64,000 bases of DNA from an uncultured Acidobacteriota bacterium. GTDB lineage: Bacteria > Acidobacteriota > Blastocatellia > Pyrinomonadales > Pyrinomonadaceae. The DNA is taken from NCBI GenBank assembly GCA_937859595.1, contig CALMAH010000015.1, forward strand, positions 1-64,000. The letters run 5' to 3'. Under the pieces are notes generated by a model. The model did no database searches. It saw only the letters and a list, made by a program, of their open reading frames with translations, and was not told where the DNA came from. Both the position numbers and the translations under genes were made by a program. Shown here piece by piece: positions 6,204 to 15,900 of the stretch (position 1 is the stretch's first letter; each line of letters starts with the position of its first letter).

Positions 6204-9200
6204 TCAGACCGTTGCCTGGCCGTAGAGCCGCTTGAAGTCGTCGCGGCCGAACGTACGGTCGAGCCACATATTTGTAAGCTTTTCCTGTACGCTGTTGGCC
6301 CGCAGGCGGTCGTTGAGGTTTTTGAAATCGACGAAGTCTAGATGCTGGTCCTGATTAAAGCATGAGAAGACGAAGAACTCCTCGCCGGTGTGCGGGTTTA
6401 CGTGTCGCTGGAGGCACTGGGCACAGACCTCTTTCATCATGCACTGCATCGGCGAGTTTATAGAGCCGATCGCGACGTGGCCCTCTTTCAGGAACGGCTT
6501 CAGTACGCCATGGCGTGCCTCGCGTACGCCGTTCATCATACGGTCTGACCCAATAGCGATGATGCGGTCGATCTCGTTCAACCTTACGTGCTGTTCACCG
6601 AGGGTGCCGTCCGCGTAGGCCACCATCGCCTGAACGATGTTGCCCCGGTAATGGGCGTCCTGCGGCCGTTGCGGTTCGATGAATGCACCCGCGTCCGTCG
6701 CCCAGATGACCTGGTCGGTCGCGTTCTCGATCTCCTCGCGTTTGAAGAGGTCAGCGCTGTTCTTGTAGCCGGCAAAGTAAACGACCTTGTTATTCCTATC
6801 GCGAAGTGCGCGTGCTATCGAGAAAAGGACCGCGTTGCCGAGTCCGCCGCCGGCAAGCAATACGGTCTCATTTTCCGGTATTTCGGTGGGCGTACCGGTC
6901 GGCCCCATAACAAGCACCTCTTCCCCCTCTTTGAGCAGCGAACAGAGACGCGACGACGTGCCCATCTCGAGCACGATCATTGAAAGCAGGCCTTCCTGCT
7001 CGTCGACCCATGCTCCGGTCAAGGCAAGGCCCTCCATCATCAGCCGCGTGCCGTCAACGATCGGCGCCTGCGACTCAAAATTCTGCAGACGATAGAACTG
7101 GCCCGGTTCAAATTTGCGTGCCTGAAGCGGGGCCTTGACTATCACATCGACGATCGTTGGCGTGAGTCTAACGACCTTTACAACATAGGCTCGCAGCTGC
7201 TCATCAAGCCCTGCTATAAGATCGTCGAATATGGAGTCCTTTTCCGCTTGGGGCAGTTTACCCCGCTCGGCGAGTTCCTCGGCAAAGATCTCTACGACCT
7301 TTGTATAACCGTGCTTTGCCGAGGCCATCGCCTTTACGACGTTGCCGGCGTACTGCGGGTGATTGTCGCCGTAATACGAAATGAACCTGCCTTCGCGTTC
7401 ATATGAAGTGAAGAAGGCGGGTTCGCCCTCTGCGGGCTCTGCCACGTGCAAATTACCGTCGCCGTTTCGCTCGACCTTATAGGGCTTGAAGAATTGCCGC
7501 CATTCGTCGAGCTGGAACGTTCCCGGCTTCTCTTTTTCGTAGATCACGTTCGGCGAAGTTCCGGCGGCAACGCAGACCGTCCGAGCCTCGAATTCGTGTA
7601 TCTCATCTGTATTGTTGAACTTGCCCGTCTCGGGGTCGTAATGAACGGCCTCGAACTTGAGCGCCTTGACCGCACCGTAGTCGTCCGGAACGGCCTCGGT
7701 CGGCGACATCAGCTCGACGAAATTGATGCCTTCCTCAAGAGCCTTTTGAACCTCTTCGTGGTTGAGGCGGTAGGCCGGCGAATCCTGCAGCCGCTTGCGG
7801 TAAACAAGCGAAACGCCGCCCCATGAACGAACCAGCGAGACCAGATCCGGCGTTTCTCCGGCCAGCGCGGCCCTTTCGCGCTCTGCCCTGATCTGTCGGC
7901 CGTGGTCCAGGAATTCGACCATCATCGCACGCTCTTCTTCGTCAAATCTGGCCAGTGTTGCCTCTTCGCCAAACTCCGCGATCACGTCCTCATATTTTTC
8001 GAGCATCTTCTCGACCTGCACCGGATAATAAGCGAAAAGCTCGGTCGCGGTGTCGATCCCGGTCAGTCCGCCACCGATCACAACGGCGGGCAGGCGAACC
8101 TGCAGGTTTGAGAGCGTGTCCTTTTTGAAGGCTCCGGTCAGCTGCAACGCCATCAGAAAGTCCGAAGCCTGGCGGATACCGCGGATAAGATTGTTCTTCA
8201 TCGGGACGATCGTCGGGCGTCCTGCACCGGTCGCGATCGCGATGTGGTCAAACCCGAAATCCCACGCGTCCTCGATAGTCAGTGTGCCGCCAAAGCGGAC
8301 GCCGCCGTAAGCACGGAATCGCTTCCGCCGCTGGAGCAAGAGCTGGACCATAGTCAGGAAATTCTTGTCCCAGCGGACGGTGATACCGTATTCCGAGACG
8401 CCGCCGAAACCCGACAATATGCGCTCGTCCAGATTTTCCGTTATCTCGCCAAGATCCTTTACAGGTTTCGGACATTTCCGCCCGAGATCACCCGTCCATT
8501 CCTTCGGCAGCGGTTCGATCTTCAGCCCATCGATCCCGACAACGCCAAAGCCTTCGTTCAGAAGATAATGGGCAAGCGTATAGCCAGCCGGCCCCAGCCC
8601 GACAACCATTACGTTCTTCCCGTTATACGGCAACGCATAAGGCCGTTTCGCGTTCAGCGGATTCCAACGGGTCAGCAAGCTGTAGATCTCAAAGCCGTAA
8701 GGCAGCTTAAGGACGTCGGTAAGAGTCGCCGTTTCAGCAAGCGGTATGTTCACGGGTTCCTGCTTCTGGAAGATGCAGCCCTTCATACAGTCGTTGCAGA
8801 TCCGGTGGCCGGTGCCGGCACACATCGGGTTATCGATGGTAACGATCGCCAGCGAACCGATCGGGTCGCCTTGCTTCTTAAGCAAGTGCATCTCCGAGAT
8901 GCGCTCGTCGAGCGGACAGCCTTCCGTCTTTATGCCGAGAGGGTTGCGTTTTGCGGTGCCGTCGGGTTCGCGGAGCCCGGTCGAACAAGCGTCCTTCGAA
9001 CGCTCGTGACAGATCATGCAGTAATCGATCTCATAGAGCGAGTCGCGCATCGTTCCGCGGTCATCCGTGAGCTTAAATCCGACCCGGCGCCGCAGGTCCT
9101 GGTCGCGCCCCCGCATTATGTTTTGGAGCTTCGGTTCGGGATGGATGAGATGAACAAGGTTCTGATAATCGAGAGCGTGAGGCGTCTTGAAAGCCTTCCA

Positions 9201-9938
9201 ACGCTTCTCTTTCTTGTAAAATTCGATCGCCGACCACGCCTCGACCATTGCCAGAGCGGCCTTTACCGTCAACAGTTCCCCGGCTGCATTGGTCGAGAGA
9301 ATGAACTCGTTAAAGATCTTTCCGAAAGTCTTTTCTCTCAGCTTGTCATAAGCCTTTTGAATGTCGCTTACGGTTTTCTGCACCGGCTTTGAATGCGGTC
9401 CGTCCTTTTGCAGAGCCTCTTCCGCTTCTATAAGCCGAGAGGCCATCGCTGCTATCCCTAGCTCATCATCGAACACCAGTGTGTCGCTAAAGGCGTGGCT
9501 CCGCATATCCCTGACGGCGGCGTTCAACTCGTTGTAGTTCAGGCGCGAGATGTCCTCTTCCTTATATGTTTTGACCGCTCGCCGCTGGACAAAGAACTTG
9601 TACTTCCAGATAGGATCCTGGTCTTTGATCTCCCGCTCAAGTTCCGAGCGTTCTCGGGTGATATGAAACATGCGGGCGACAAATTCCGAAAGGAAAGGTG
9701 CCGCATCTGTAAGGATCTTCGATTCCACCTTTCGCTCATACCCATTTCCGTGCGCAGCTATGTACTTTTCCAGGGCATCGCCAAGGACCGGCTCCTTCTC
9801 CCGAACCTCGGCATAGAACTTTTCCGCCAACTCACGTAGTTTGACCGCGTCAAACAGGTCCGAGAAACGAAATCCCGGTATGCCCAACTCAAGGTCGTTG
9901 GTGTTGCCGTCGCCTATGTTTTCGGAAACTGCGATCAT
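6204..9938 (-). CDS. Giant FAD/Fe-S pyridine nucleotide oxidoreductase (NfnB/GltD-like fused to NfnA/PyrK-like)
   Basis: A 1,244-residue single chain. ATG at 9938 (MIAVSENIGD) is preferred; an in-frame ATG at 10007 would place the start inside probable promoter DNA. Residues 1-300 are a helical domain I do not recognise. Cys307/310/318/341 and Cys373/381/384/388 can bind iron-sulfur clusters as in GltD and NfnB. A GxGxxG FAD site (VVGLGPAGYT, about 446-455) and an NADPH site (VIGGGLTGID) near 621 follow. From about 912 comes a ferredoxin-reductase domain with a nucleotide motif (LLAGGGLGNAVLF) and Cys1166/1172/1175/1193 for a [2Fe-2S] cluster as in PyrK. NfnAB normally has two subunits; this fusion could do NADH/NADPH/ferredoxin electron transfer or bifurcation in the cytoplasm. 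The exact reaction is not known. Confidence 0.8.
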   Translation of the reverse strand: MIAVSENIGDGNTNDLELGIPGFRFSDLFDAVKLRELAEKFYAEVREKEPVLGDALEKYIAAHGNGYERKVESKILTDAAPFLSEFVARMFHITRERSELEREIKDQDPIWKYKFFVQRRAVKTYKEEDISRLNYNELNAAVRDMRSHAFSDTLVFDDELGIAAMASRLIEAEEALQKDGPHSKPVQKTVSDIQKAYDKLREKTFGKIFNEFILSTNAAGELLTVKAALAMVEAWSAIEFYKKEKRWKAFKTPHALDYQNLVHLIHPEPKLQNIMRGRDQDLRRRVGFKLTDDRGTMRDSLYEIDYCMICHERSKDACSTGLREPDGTAKRNPLGIKTEGCPLDERISEMHLLKKQGDPIGSLAIVTIDNPMCAGTGHRICNDCMKGCIFQKQEPVNIPLAETATLTDVLKLPYGFEIYSLLTRWNPLNAKRPYALPYNGKNVMVVGLGPAGYTLAHYLLNEGFGVVGIDGLKIEPLPKEWTGDLGRKCPKPVKDLGEITENLDERILSGFGGVSEYGITVRWDKNFLTMVQLLLQRRKRFRAYGGVRFGGTLTIEDAWDFGFDHIAIATGAGRPTIVPMKNNLIRGIRQASDFLMALQLTGAFKKDTLSNLQVRLPAVVIGGGLTGIDTATELFAYYPVQVEKMLEKYEDVIAEFGEEATLARFDEEERAMMVEFLDHGRQIRAERERAALAGETPDLVSLVRSWGGVSLVYRKRLQDSPAYRLNHEEVQKALEEGINFVELMSPTEAVPDDYGAVKALKFEAVHYDPETGKFNNTDEIHEFEARTVCVAAGTSPNVIYEKEKPGTFQLDEWRQFFKPYKVERNGDGNLHVAEPAEGEPAFFTSYEREGRFISYYGDNHPQYAGNVVKAMASAKHGYTKVVEIFAEELAERGKLPQAEKDSIFDDLIAGLDEQLRAYVVKVVRLTPTIVDVIVKAPLQARKFEPGQFYRLQNFESQAPIVDGTRLMMEGLALTGAWVDEQEGLLSMIVLEMGTSSRLCSLLKEGEEVLVMGPTGTPTEIPENETVLLAGGGLGNAVLFSIARALRDRNNKVVYFAGYKNSADLFKREEIENATDQVIWATDAGAFIEPQRPQDAHYRGNIVQAMVAYADGTLGEQHVRLNEIDRIIAIGSDRMMNGVREARHGVLKPFLKEGHVAIGSINSPMQCMMKEVCAQCLQRHVNPHTGEEFFVFSCFNQDQHLDFVDFKNLNDRLRANSVQEKLTNMWLDRTFGRDDFKRLYGQATV

Positions 9939-10073
9939 ATACTTCTTTATGAATAGAACCCTAACTATACGCCAAACGGTTATAATACCATTCTGAAACA
10001 AGGGCAAACAAAGCTTCCGCCCGCGGAACCGCCGGCAGCAACGCGGAAAATAAATGAAATAGGCCCGTAAATG

Positions 10074-10082
10074 TGGTATAAA
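10074..10082 (+). promoter_or_regulatory. Extended -10 promoter for the tyrosine autokinase
   Basis: TG at 10074-10075, one base, then TATAAA at 10077-10082 forms an extended -10 element. It predicts a start near 10089 and a leader of about 43 bases before the ATG at 10132. Confidence 0.5.
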
Positions 10083-10131
10083 CCAAGGTTATCCTTCGTT
10101 TTTTGGGAAGGCGCCTGTTTTTCGGCTCATT

Positions 10132-12660
10132 ATGGAACAAGATCAGCGGCTGACATCGCTGCCGAGATCGGCAGAACTTAGAACGGGTGGAGCGGATTAT
10201 CCGCCTGCTTATTCATCGTTTTACGACGACGAGACCTCTGAGGGGCGCCGAAATCTGCAGCAGTATATTTCCGTTATTTACAAGCGGCTTCCGATGATCG
10301 TAACCCTTGCCGCGCTTGCCACGATTGCCGCTTCTTTTCATATGTATCGGCTGCCTACAGTTTATCAGGCTACGGCAGAAATGATCATCGAGCCCCGGAG
10401 GCCAAAGGCAACGGCGAAAGATGCGATAAACATCAATTTCGGCGCCGACGCTAATTATCTGCTCACACAGCTCCAGCTGCTCCGCAACCCGGAGCTTATG
10501 AAAGAGGTCGTCACAGAGCTAGGGCTCTATCGCGACCCGGATCTTTTTTCCGGCCGGAGCGACAGTACGCTGTGGAACCTCGGGGCTCTTTTCACTTCGG
10601 AGTCGGACGGTGCAGAAAGCGGAACCGCGCTGCCGGTGATCTCCTCGCCGGAACTTCTGCTAGGCGAAAAACCGCAGGTGATCCTCTCGCCCGAAGAAGA
10701 AAAGCGGGTGTCGGAATATGCATCTAGGCTTCTGCGCGGGCTCAGCGTCAATCAGGTTGAAAGGACCAATCTCGTGCGTGTCAGTATAAATTCCACCAAT
10801 CGCGAACTTGCCCCAAAGGTCGCCGATATGGTCGGTGTTGTCTTTGCGAGACAGAATGCCGAACGCGAACAGCAGGGTGCCAGGCGGGCCGTCGCAGATC
10901 TTTCTCGTTCCATCACGGAACTACAGGCCGTAATTGCGGAACAAGAGGCCCAGTTGATCGACGAGATGCGGAAAAGCAATCTTCCGCTACAGGAGAAAGG
11001 GCAGGACCTAGCCGCCAGCCGGCTCGGTACGCTAAGCGAGACCTGGCTTCGGACAATGGAGTCGCGCCGTCAGTTAGAGGGCCGTTACAATGCGGCGGTC
11101 GCGGCAAACGCGCGAGGCGAAGGGATGAATATCCCCGATCTTTACGAGAACAAGATATTTCAGGACACCATCCGGCTCAATACCGAGCGGAGGGCTAAGC
11201 TGCAGGACGACATTCGCAGCATTGACCGGCAGATCCAGCAGGCGGAGACCGAGAAGTCAGAACTTTTGGTTCGCTACACGCCGGAATACCCGGAGGTTAA
11301 GAAGAAAGAAGAACGGATCGCCTCGCTGAAGGAGGCGAAGACAAAGACCGAGCGTGAAGTCTCGGAGATAATCGACCGAGACCAGAAAAAGATCGAGAAA
11401 GATGCGGTTACGGGTGCGCTCGTCGCTCTCCGGTCACAGCTCGATTCAAAGCGCCGGGAAGAGCAGCAGGCCCTTGCGGCATATGAACGCGAGGCGGCTC
11501 TGGCCAACATACAGGGACAAGCACAGACCAGGCTTACAACGCTGAAACGTGAGATCGAGACGAAGCGAAATCTGCTCGACACGTACACGCAAAGATTGAA
11601 GGAGAGGGAGCTCGAACTGGAAAGCGAGGCACCCGACAATATCAAGATCGCCGCCAGTGCCGGCCCCGCCGGGCCGGTAGGCCCCGCACGCGGACGAAAT
11701 ATCGCCGTTGCCTTGCTGCTTTCGCTTTCGGCGGGCATCGGGCTGGCATTCCTTCTTGATTACCTTGATGATTCGGTCAAATCGTCTGAGGATATCGGCC
11801 GCCAGCTTGGTTTGCCGACACTCGCCCTGATACCGCACTATTTTGGATCGGAAAAGAAGCGTTTGCGGCTTGCGGCAGCAAATGGGAATGGCGGAGGAGC
11901 CGGAACGGGCCTAATTGCGCTCAATGAGAGCCATTCGCCCATGGCGGAGGCCTATCGCCATCTGCGTACGTCGCTTCTGTTCTCGTCGGCGGGAAAACCG
12001 CCGCAGACCATTCTCGTCACTTCGTCACAGCCCTCCGAAGGCAAGACGACAACGGCGATCAACACAGCTATCACGCTTGCCCAATCCGGCACGGATGTTA
12101 TCGTCGTTGATTGCGACCTCCGGCGGCCCCGGCTACACAGCCATTTTGATCTGGAGAATACGCAGGGACTTACCAATTACCTTTCCGGCGAACGGAACAA
12201 TCAAAACCTGATAAAGACCTGCCCGGGCCTTCCGCGTTTGAAGGTGATAACCAGCGGGCCGATACCGCCAAATCCGGCCGAACTTCTCAGTTCGAACGAG
12301 ATGAAGAACCTGCTCCAATTTCTCCGGGGCAAATACCGCCATATCATCATCGACTCGCCGCCGGCGATATCATTTACCGATGCCGCGATCCTTTCGACAC
12401 AGGTAGACGGCGTTGTGCTTGTGGCTATGGCGGGCAAAAGTTCGATGCATCTTATGCGCCGCTTCAAACAGCGGCTCAGCAATATCGGCGCACGGATCTA
12501 CGGTGTCGTACTTAACGGTATCAAGGCAGGTTCTGTCGAATATCAATACTACGGCTCGGGGTACTACGACTACTACAAACAGAGCGATGCGGACGTGGAC
12601 ACGCCGAGGATGAGCGATATGCCTTCGGTCCATGACACCAACGGCGAAGGCCGCGGGTAG
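10132..12660 (+). CDS. Polysaccharide biosynthesis tyrosine autokinase (Wzc-like BY-kinase)
   Basis: An 842-residue inner-membrane protein. A Wzz/chain-length domain begins after a first membrane segment near residues 60-80 (MIVTLAALATIAAS). A long periplasmic coiled coil (about 240-500) follows, then a second membrane segment near 523-545 (NIAVALLLSLSAGIGLAFLL). The cytoplasmic kinase has Walker A (SSQPSEGKTTTA, about 631-641), Walker A' (VIVVDCDLRRPR, about 657-668), Walker B (HIIIDSPPA, about 738-745) and a Tyr-rich tail (YQYYGSGYYDYY) for autophosphorylation. BY-kinases control export and length of capsule or exopolysaccharide. The neighbouring dTDP-rhamnose genes fit that role. Confidence 0.93.
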   Translation: MEQDQRLTSLPRSAELRTGGADYPPAYSSFYDDETSEGRRNLQQYISVIYKRLPMIVTLAALATIAASFHMYRLPTVYQATAEMIIEPRRPKATAKDAININFGADANYLLTQLQLLRNPELMKEVVTELGLYRDPDLFSGRSDSTLWNLGALFTSESDGAESGTALPVISSPELLLGEKPQVILSPEEEKRVSEYASRLLRGLSVNQVERTNLVRVSINSTNRELAPKVADMVGVVFARQNAEREQQGARRAVADLSRSITELQAVIAEQEAQLIDEMRKSNLPLQEKGQDLAASRLGTLSETWLRTMESRRQLEGRYNAAVAANARGEGMNIPDLYENKIFQDTIRLNTERRAKLQDDIRSIDRQIQQAETEKSELLVRYTPEYPEVKKKEERIASLKEAKTKTEREVSEIIDRDQKKIEKDAVTGALVALRSQLDSKRREEQQALAAYEREAALANIQGQAQTRLTTLKREIETKRNLLDTYTQRLKERELELESEAPDNIKIAASAGPAGPVGPARGRNIAVALLLSLSAGIGLAFLLDYLDDSVKSSEDIGRQLGLPTLALIPHYFGSEKKRLRLAAANGNGGGAGTGLIALNESHSPMAEAYRHLRTSLLFSSAGKPPQTILVTSSQPSEGKTTTAINTAITLAQSGTDVIVVDCDLRRPRLHSHFDLENTQGLTNYLSGERNNQNLIKTCPGLPRLKVITSGPIPPNPAELLSSNEMKNLLQFLRGKYRHIIIDSPPAISFTDAAILSTQVDGVVLVAMAGKSSMHLMRRFKQRLSNIGARIYGVVLNGIKAGSVEYQYYGSGYYDYYKQSDADVDTPRMSDMPSVHDTNGEGRG

Positions 12661-12681
12661 ACGTTTTGATCAAAATATCTT

Positions 12682-13551
12682 CTAGTTCGCGTCGAGAAAT
12701 GAACGCAGCGAATCCTGCCATGCCGGGAGTTCGTCTAGCCCGGTCTCTTCAAGACGCACGCTTGCCAACGGAGAACTTTTTGGCCGCAAGGCTTTTCTTT
12801 TTAGCTCGTCTGCCGTTACCGGTGCAACCAACGAGTCTTCGCCGCCAACGATCGCCAGGGCCTCGCGTGCAAAAGCGTAAAAGGTAGAAATGCCCCCCGT
12901 GTTAGCTATGTGAAAAATGCCTGAAGTCCCTTTCACGGCGAGTTCGCGCATCCGGGCGGCCAGATCACCTGCAAATGTCGGGGTGCCGTAGACATCCGAG
13001 ATCGCCGAGAACGAATTCTGTTCACGCACAAGAGAGGGGATCAGGCTCAGGAAATTTCTGCCGTCGCTGCCGAAAATCCATCCGGCTCTTACGATCAACG
13101 CATCAGGGTTGGCATCTGCGACCCGCTCTTCCCCCTCCAGTTTCGAACGCCCATAAAGGCTCAGAGGCGACGGCCGGTCGGTCTCGTAATAATAGCCCTC
13201 CTTTTCACCACCAAATACATAATCTGTGGATATGGTGACAAACGCCGAGCCAGCCTTCCGGCACGCAACTGCGAGGTTCTCCGGGCCATGGGCATTCGCT
13301 GCGAAGCAAGGTTCCGGTTCGTCTTCGGCGGCGTCAACATTTGTATAGGCGGCACAATTGAACACTACATCCGGCTGCGTGGCAGAAACCGCTTCGGACA
13401 CGGCTGCTCGGTCGGAGATATCCAGTTCCGCCCGCGTGAAAGCAATTACCCGGTCGCCCTTTGCCCGGCAATGTTCCGCCGTGACTCGCGCCAGCATCCC
13501 CGCCGCTCCCGTCACCATTACGTTGAGAACATTATTTTCGTTGACGCTCAT
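12682..13551 (-). CDS. rfbD: dTDP-4-dehydrorhamnose reductase
   Basis: A 289-residue SDR enzyme that reduces dTDP-4-dehydro-L-rhamnose with NAD(P)H in the last step of dTDP-L-rhamnose synthesis. The N-terminal MVTGAAGMLARV is the nucleotide-binding Gly motif. ISTDYVFGG and YGRSKLEGE carry the catalytic Thr, Tyr and Lys (TDYVFDG and YxxxK of the family). The start at 13551 is preferred; the open frame continues further upstream through the divergent gene's promoter and coding region, but that part is not protein-like. It lies with rfbB two genes away, while rfbA and rfbC are not in this window. Confidence 0.9.
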   Translation of the reverse strand: MSVNENNVLNVMVTGAAGMLARVTAEHCRAKGDRVIAFTRAELDISDRAAVSEAVSATQPDVVFNCAAYTNVDAAEDEPEPCFAANAHGPENLAVACRKAGSAFVTISTDYVFGGEKEGYYYETDRPSPLSLYGRSKLEGEERVADANPDALIVRAGWIFGSDGRNFLSLIPSLVREQNSFSAISDVYGTPTFAGDLAARMRELAVKGTSGIFHIANTGGISTFYAFAREALAIVGGEDSLVAPVTADELKRKALRPKSSPLASVRLEETGLDELPAWQDSLRSFLDAN

Positions 13552-13580
13552 GGTTATATAGGATACGCTTTCCCTCTGAG

Positions 13581-13600
13581 TAAAATACACCTGTGAGGGA
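13581..13600 (+). promoter_or_regulatory. Probable -10 box and ribosome-binding site
   Basis: TAAAAT at 13581-13586 followed by GAGGGA at 13595-13600 immediately precedes the ATG at 13604. The messenger leader would be only about 10 bases long. Confidence 0.4.
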
Positions 13601-13603
13601 ATT

Positions 13604-14239
13604 ATGAATAGCTCATTGAAAATAGGCTCGTTTTTGGTTTTCGTGGCTTTGTTCGTTTTGGCGTCGCCGGCATATGGCCAGACACCTTTGGGCGACCCGA
13701 AGCCAACACCGACGCCTAAGGACGAGAAGGTCATTTTGGAACGGATCACGCCGTTTGACGGAGATGTCGATTTTCCCGAGGTCGAAGGCTGGGAGCTTAG
13801 TAGAAAGTTCAGATATCCTAGGCCGGAACTCGGATACAGCGTCAATTATGAATCGGCTGAGGGAGGCCGAGTAACGGTTTACGTCTATAACGGCGGCATA
13901 AGGTCTATTCCAAACGAACTGACCGGTCCCGTCGCCGCGCAAATGAGACAGGCGAAAGCGGAAATAAACGCAGCTGTTGATGCCGGCCTCTATAGCAGCG
14001 CAACGGAGGTCAGTTCATCGACCGTCACCCTCGGCGGAGTAGAAGGCAAAGTGCAGTCCCTTCATTCGCTTTACGTTATCAAGGTGAAGGAACGCGAGCT
14101 GGATTCCGAGATCTATGTGTTCCCCTACGAGAACTACTTCATCAAGCTGCGGGCCACCCGGCCAAAGGGACCTGACGGGCCTAAAAACGAGGCGATCGAG
14201 GCACTGTTGAAGGAACTGGACAAGCTGTTCTCGCACTAA
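13604..14239 (+). CDS. Secreted protein of unknown function
   Basis: A 211-residue exported protein. A clear signal peptide covers residues 1-26 (hydrophobic FLVFVALFVLASPAYGQ), followed by a short Pro/Thr-rich linker (KPTPTPKDEK). The mature domain alternates strands (GGRVTVYVYNGGIRSIP, EIYVFPYENYFIKLRAT) and ends in an amphipathic helix (EAIEALLKELDKLF). I do not recognise a named family. It sits alone between rfbD and rfbB on the opposite strand, possibly having been inserted into an rfb cluster. Confidence 0.75.
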   Translation: MNSSLKIGSFLVFVALFVLASPAYGQTPLGDPKPTPTPKDEKVILERITPFDGDVDFPEVEGWELSRKFRYPRPELGYSVNYESAEGGRVTVYVYNGGIRSIPNELTGPVAAQMRQAKAEINAAVDAGLYSSATEVSSSTVTLGGVEGKVQSLHSLYVIKVKERELDSEIYVFPYENYFIKLRATRPKGPDGPKNEAIEALLKELDKLFSH

Positions 14240-14272
14240 CGGGGCGTCGCTGTTAGTTTAATCCGCGGTGGT

Positions 14273-15247
14273 TTAGCCGCTCTCGCTCGCAGCATCGAGC
14301 CGGGAGCGGTTTTCCAGATACCAAGCCACAGTTTTTTTCAGGCCGGCCTCCCACTCAACCTCCGCTTGCCATCCTAGTTCCGCTTCAGCCTTTGAGGGGT
14401 CGGTCGCATATCGGCGGTCGTGGCCGGGCCGGTCGGCAGTGTGTCGGATCAGGGAATGGGGCTTTTCAAGAATATCCAGGACCGCTTTTACCACTTCCAG
14501 GTTCGTGCGCTCATTTCTTGCACCTACACTATAGATCTCCGCTGTCCGCCCTTGCTCGAATGCAAGCCGGATCGCTCGGCAATTGTCTTCGACATGGACC
14601 CAATCTCGCCGGTAGAGCCCGTCGCCATAGACGGGAAGCGGCTCGTCCCGGAGCGCATGGGAGATCATTAGCGGGATCAGCTTTTCGGGGTATTGGCGCG
14701 GCCCGTAGTTATTTCCGCTGCGGGTTATGACGGCATCGAGGCCGTGCGTTCTCACCGCCGCTCTCACCATCATTTCGGCGGCTGCTTTTGAGGCGGCATA
14801 AGGCGAATTCGGCTTTGTCGGCGAGTTCTCGTCAAACGGAGCACTGCCCTCGGGCACGTTTCCCGTTACTTCGTCGGTCGATATCTGAATAAATCTGCCG
14901 GCCCCGCGTTCGCGTGCCACGTCCAGCAACACCTGAGCGCCGAGAACGTTGGTCCTTACAAATTCATTTGCGGACTTGATGCTGCGGTCAACGTGAGTCT
15001 CGGCTGCGAAGTTAAATACGGCGTCGCAGCCGCTGGGCATAGCCTGAAGCACAGCGTCGCGGTCGCAGATGTCACCCTCGACAAAGCTGTATCGGGAGGC
15101 ATCAACCCCCTCGAGATTATCAAGGCTACCCGCATAGGTCAGAGCATCAAAAACGACCACCCTTTCGTCCGCGAGTTCGTTTACCGCCTGCCTGACAAAC
15201 TCTGAACCGATAAAACCGGCACCGCCGGTCACAAAGATCACACTCAT
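14273..15247 (-). CDS. rfbB: dTDP-glucose 4,6-dehydratase
   Basis: A 324-residue extended SDR enzyme that converts dTDP-D-glucose to dTDP-4-dehydro-6-deoxyglucose with bound NAD. Visible motifs are VTGGAGFIGSEF (NAD binding), STDEVTGNVPEG with catalytic Thr-Asp-Glu, YAASKAAAEM (YxxxK catalytic pair), RSGNNYGPRQYPEKLIPLM and YGDGLYRRDWVHVEDNC. Length is normal for the family. With rfbD it supplies dTDP-rhamnose precursors for surface polysaccharide, matching the adjacent tyrosine autokinase. Confidence 0.94.
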   Translation of the reverse strand: MSVIFVTGGAGFIGSEFVRQAVNELADERVVVFDALTYAGSLDNLEGVDASRYSFVEGDICDRDAVLQAMPSGCDAVFNFAAETHVDRSIKSANEFVRTNVLGAQVLLDVARERGAGRFIQISTDEVTGNVPEGSAPFDENSPTKPNSPYAASKAAAEMMVRAAVRTHGLDAVITRSGNNYGPRQYPEKLIPLMISHALRDEPLPVYGDGLYRRDWVHVEDNCRAIRLAFEQGRTAEIYSVGARNERTNLEVVKAVLDILEKPHSLIRHTADRPGHDRRYATDPSKAEAELGWQAEVEWEAGLKKTVAWYLENRSRLDAASESG

Positions 15248-15262
15248 GGTCTTGACCTGCTG

Positions 15263-15856
15263 TCAGATGTCGGCGGAATGGCGTTCTATTCGTCGGATCT
15301 GTTTCATCATGATGTCGGCATGCCGCCGGGGTGAATCAATGTCCTTCAATATAACTTGCTGGCCGTCCGTGCCGGCATTGTCAACAATAATGTCCCCAAA
15401 GCCTAACAGCCGTTGCGGGATGCTTGTCCGCACGGTCACGTCCTGGACCCGGCGCAAAGGAACACTGGTGGTGGTCCGCGAGATGAGACCTTCATCGATC
15501 TCAAGCTTGGCTTCCGTCAGCGTATATCGCACCAGCTTCTTCTTCAAATGAAAATATGCCGGCACAAGGAGCAGCGCGAGCCCCGCGATCACGGCGATCA
15601 GGGAACTTACCGAGGGCAGAAGCACACTGAAAAAGGCAACTACCAAAAACGCAGAAACCACCGTCAGCAGATAACCGGCCATTACGAACTTGAGCGTTGG
15701 ATTGACAGAAAAGAGCCGCTTGTCTTCGTCCGGGACGACTTCCAGGCGTTTACCGGGGGCGAGCCTCGTCTCATCCTCGGGTTCCAGCGGTGACCCGCAT
15801 TTCTTACAGAAATACGAATCTAATGTGTTCGGCGTGCCGCATTTTCCGCAGTGCAT
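15263..15856 (-). CDS. Membrane PH-domain protein with N-terminal zinc ribbon
   Basis: A 197-residue inner-membrane protein. Residues 1-22 form a zinc ribbon (Cys3, Cys6, Cys17, Cys20). Two membrane segments lie near 57-78 and 81-103. The C-terminal half is a bacterial PH-like domain (YTLTEAKLEIDEGLISRTTTSVPLRRVQDVTV), the bPH2/YdbS type. The role of such proteins is poorly known; membrane anchoring of partners is suggested by the fold. The gene is 15 bases from rfbB and on the same strand, so co-transcription is likely. Confidence 0.8.
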   Translation of the reverse strand: MHCGKCGTPNTLDSYFCKKCGSPLEPEDETRLAPGKRLEVVPDEDKRLFSVNPTLKFVMAGYLLTVVSAFLVVAFFSVLLPSVSSLIAVIAGLALLLVPAYFHLKKKLVRYTLTEAKLEIDEGLISRTTTSVPLRRVQDVTVRTSIPQRLLGFGDIIVDNAGTDGQQVILKDIDSPRRHADIMMKQIRRIERHSADI

Positions 15857-15900
15857 TTTGCTAGTTTAGGCGGATTTTATCTTTATAACAACGTATCGGC

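Noticed and set aside
8244..9392. Long open frame (382 codons) on the + strand opposite the oxidoreductase gene
   Set aside because: It is antisense to a gene with intact motifs in the other strand and its translation has no recognisable domain; it is a GC-driven shadow frame.
13552..13845. N-terminal extension of rfbD to 13845
   Set aside because: The extra 98 residues lie over the promoter and coding region of the divergent gene, and the NAD-binding motif begins only after 13551.
14235..14257. ACTAAC/GTTAGT stem after the secreted-protein gene considered as a terminator
   Set aside because: Only six pairs, an 11-base loop and no T-run of useful length.
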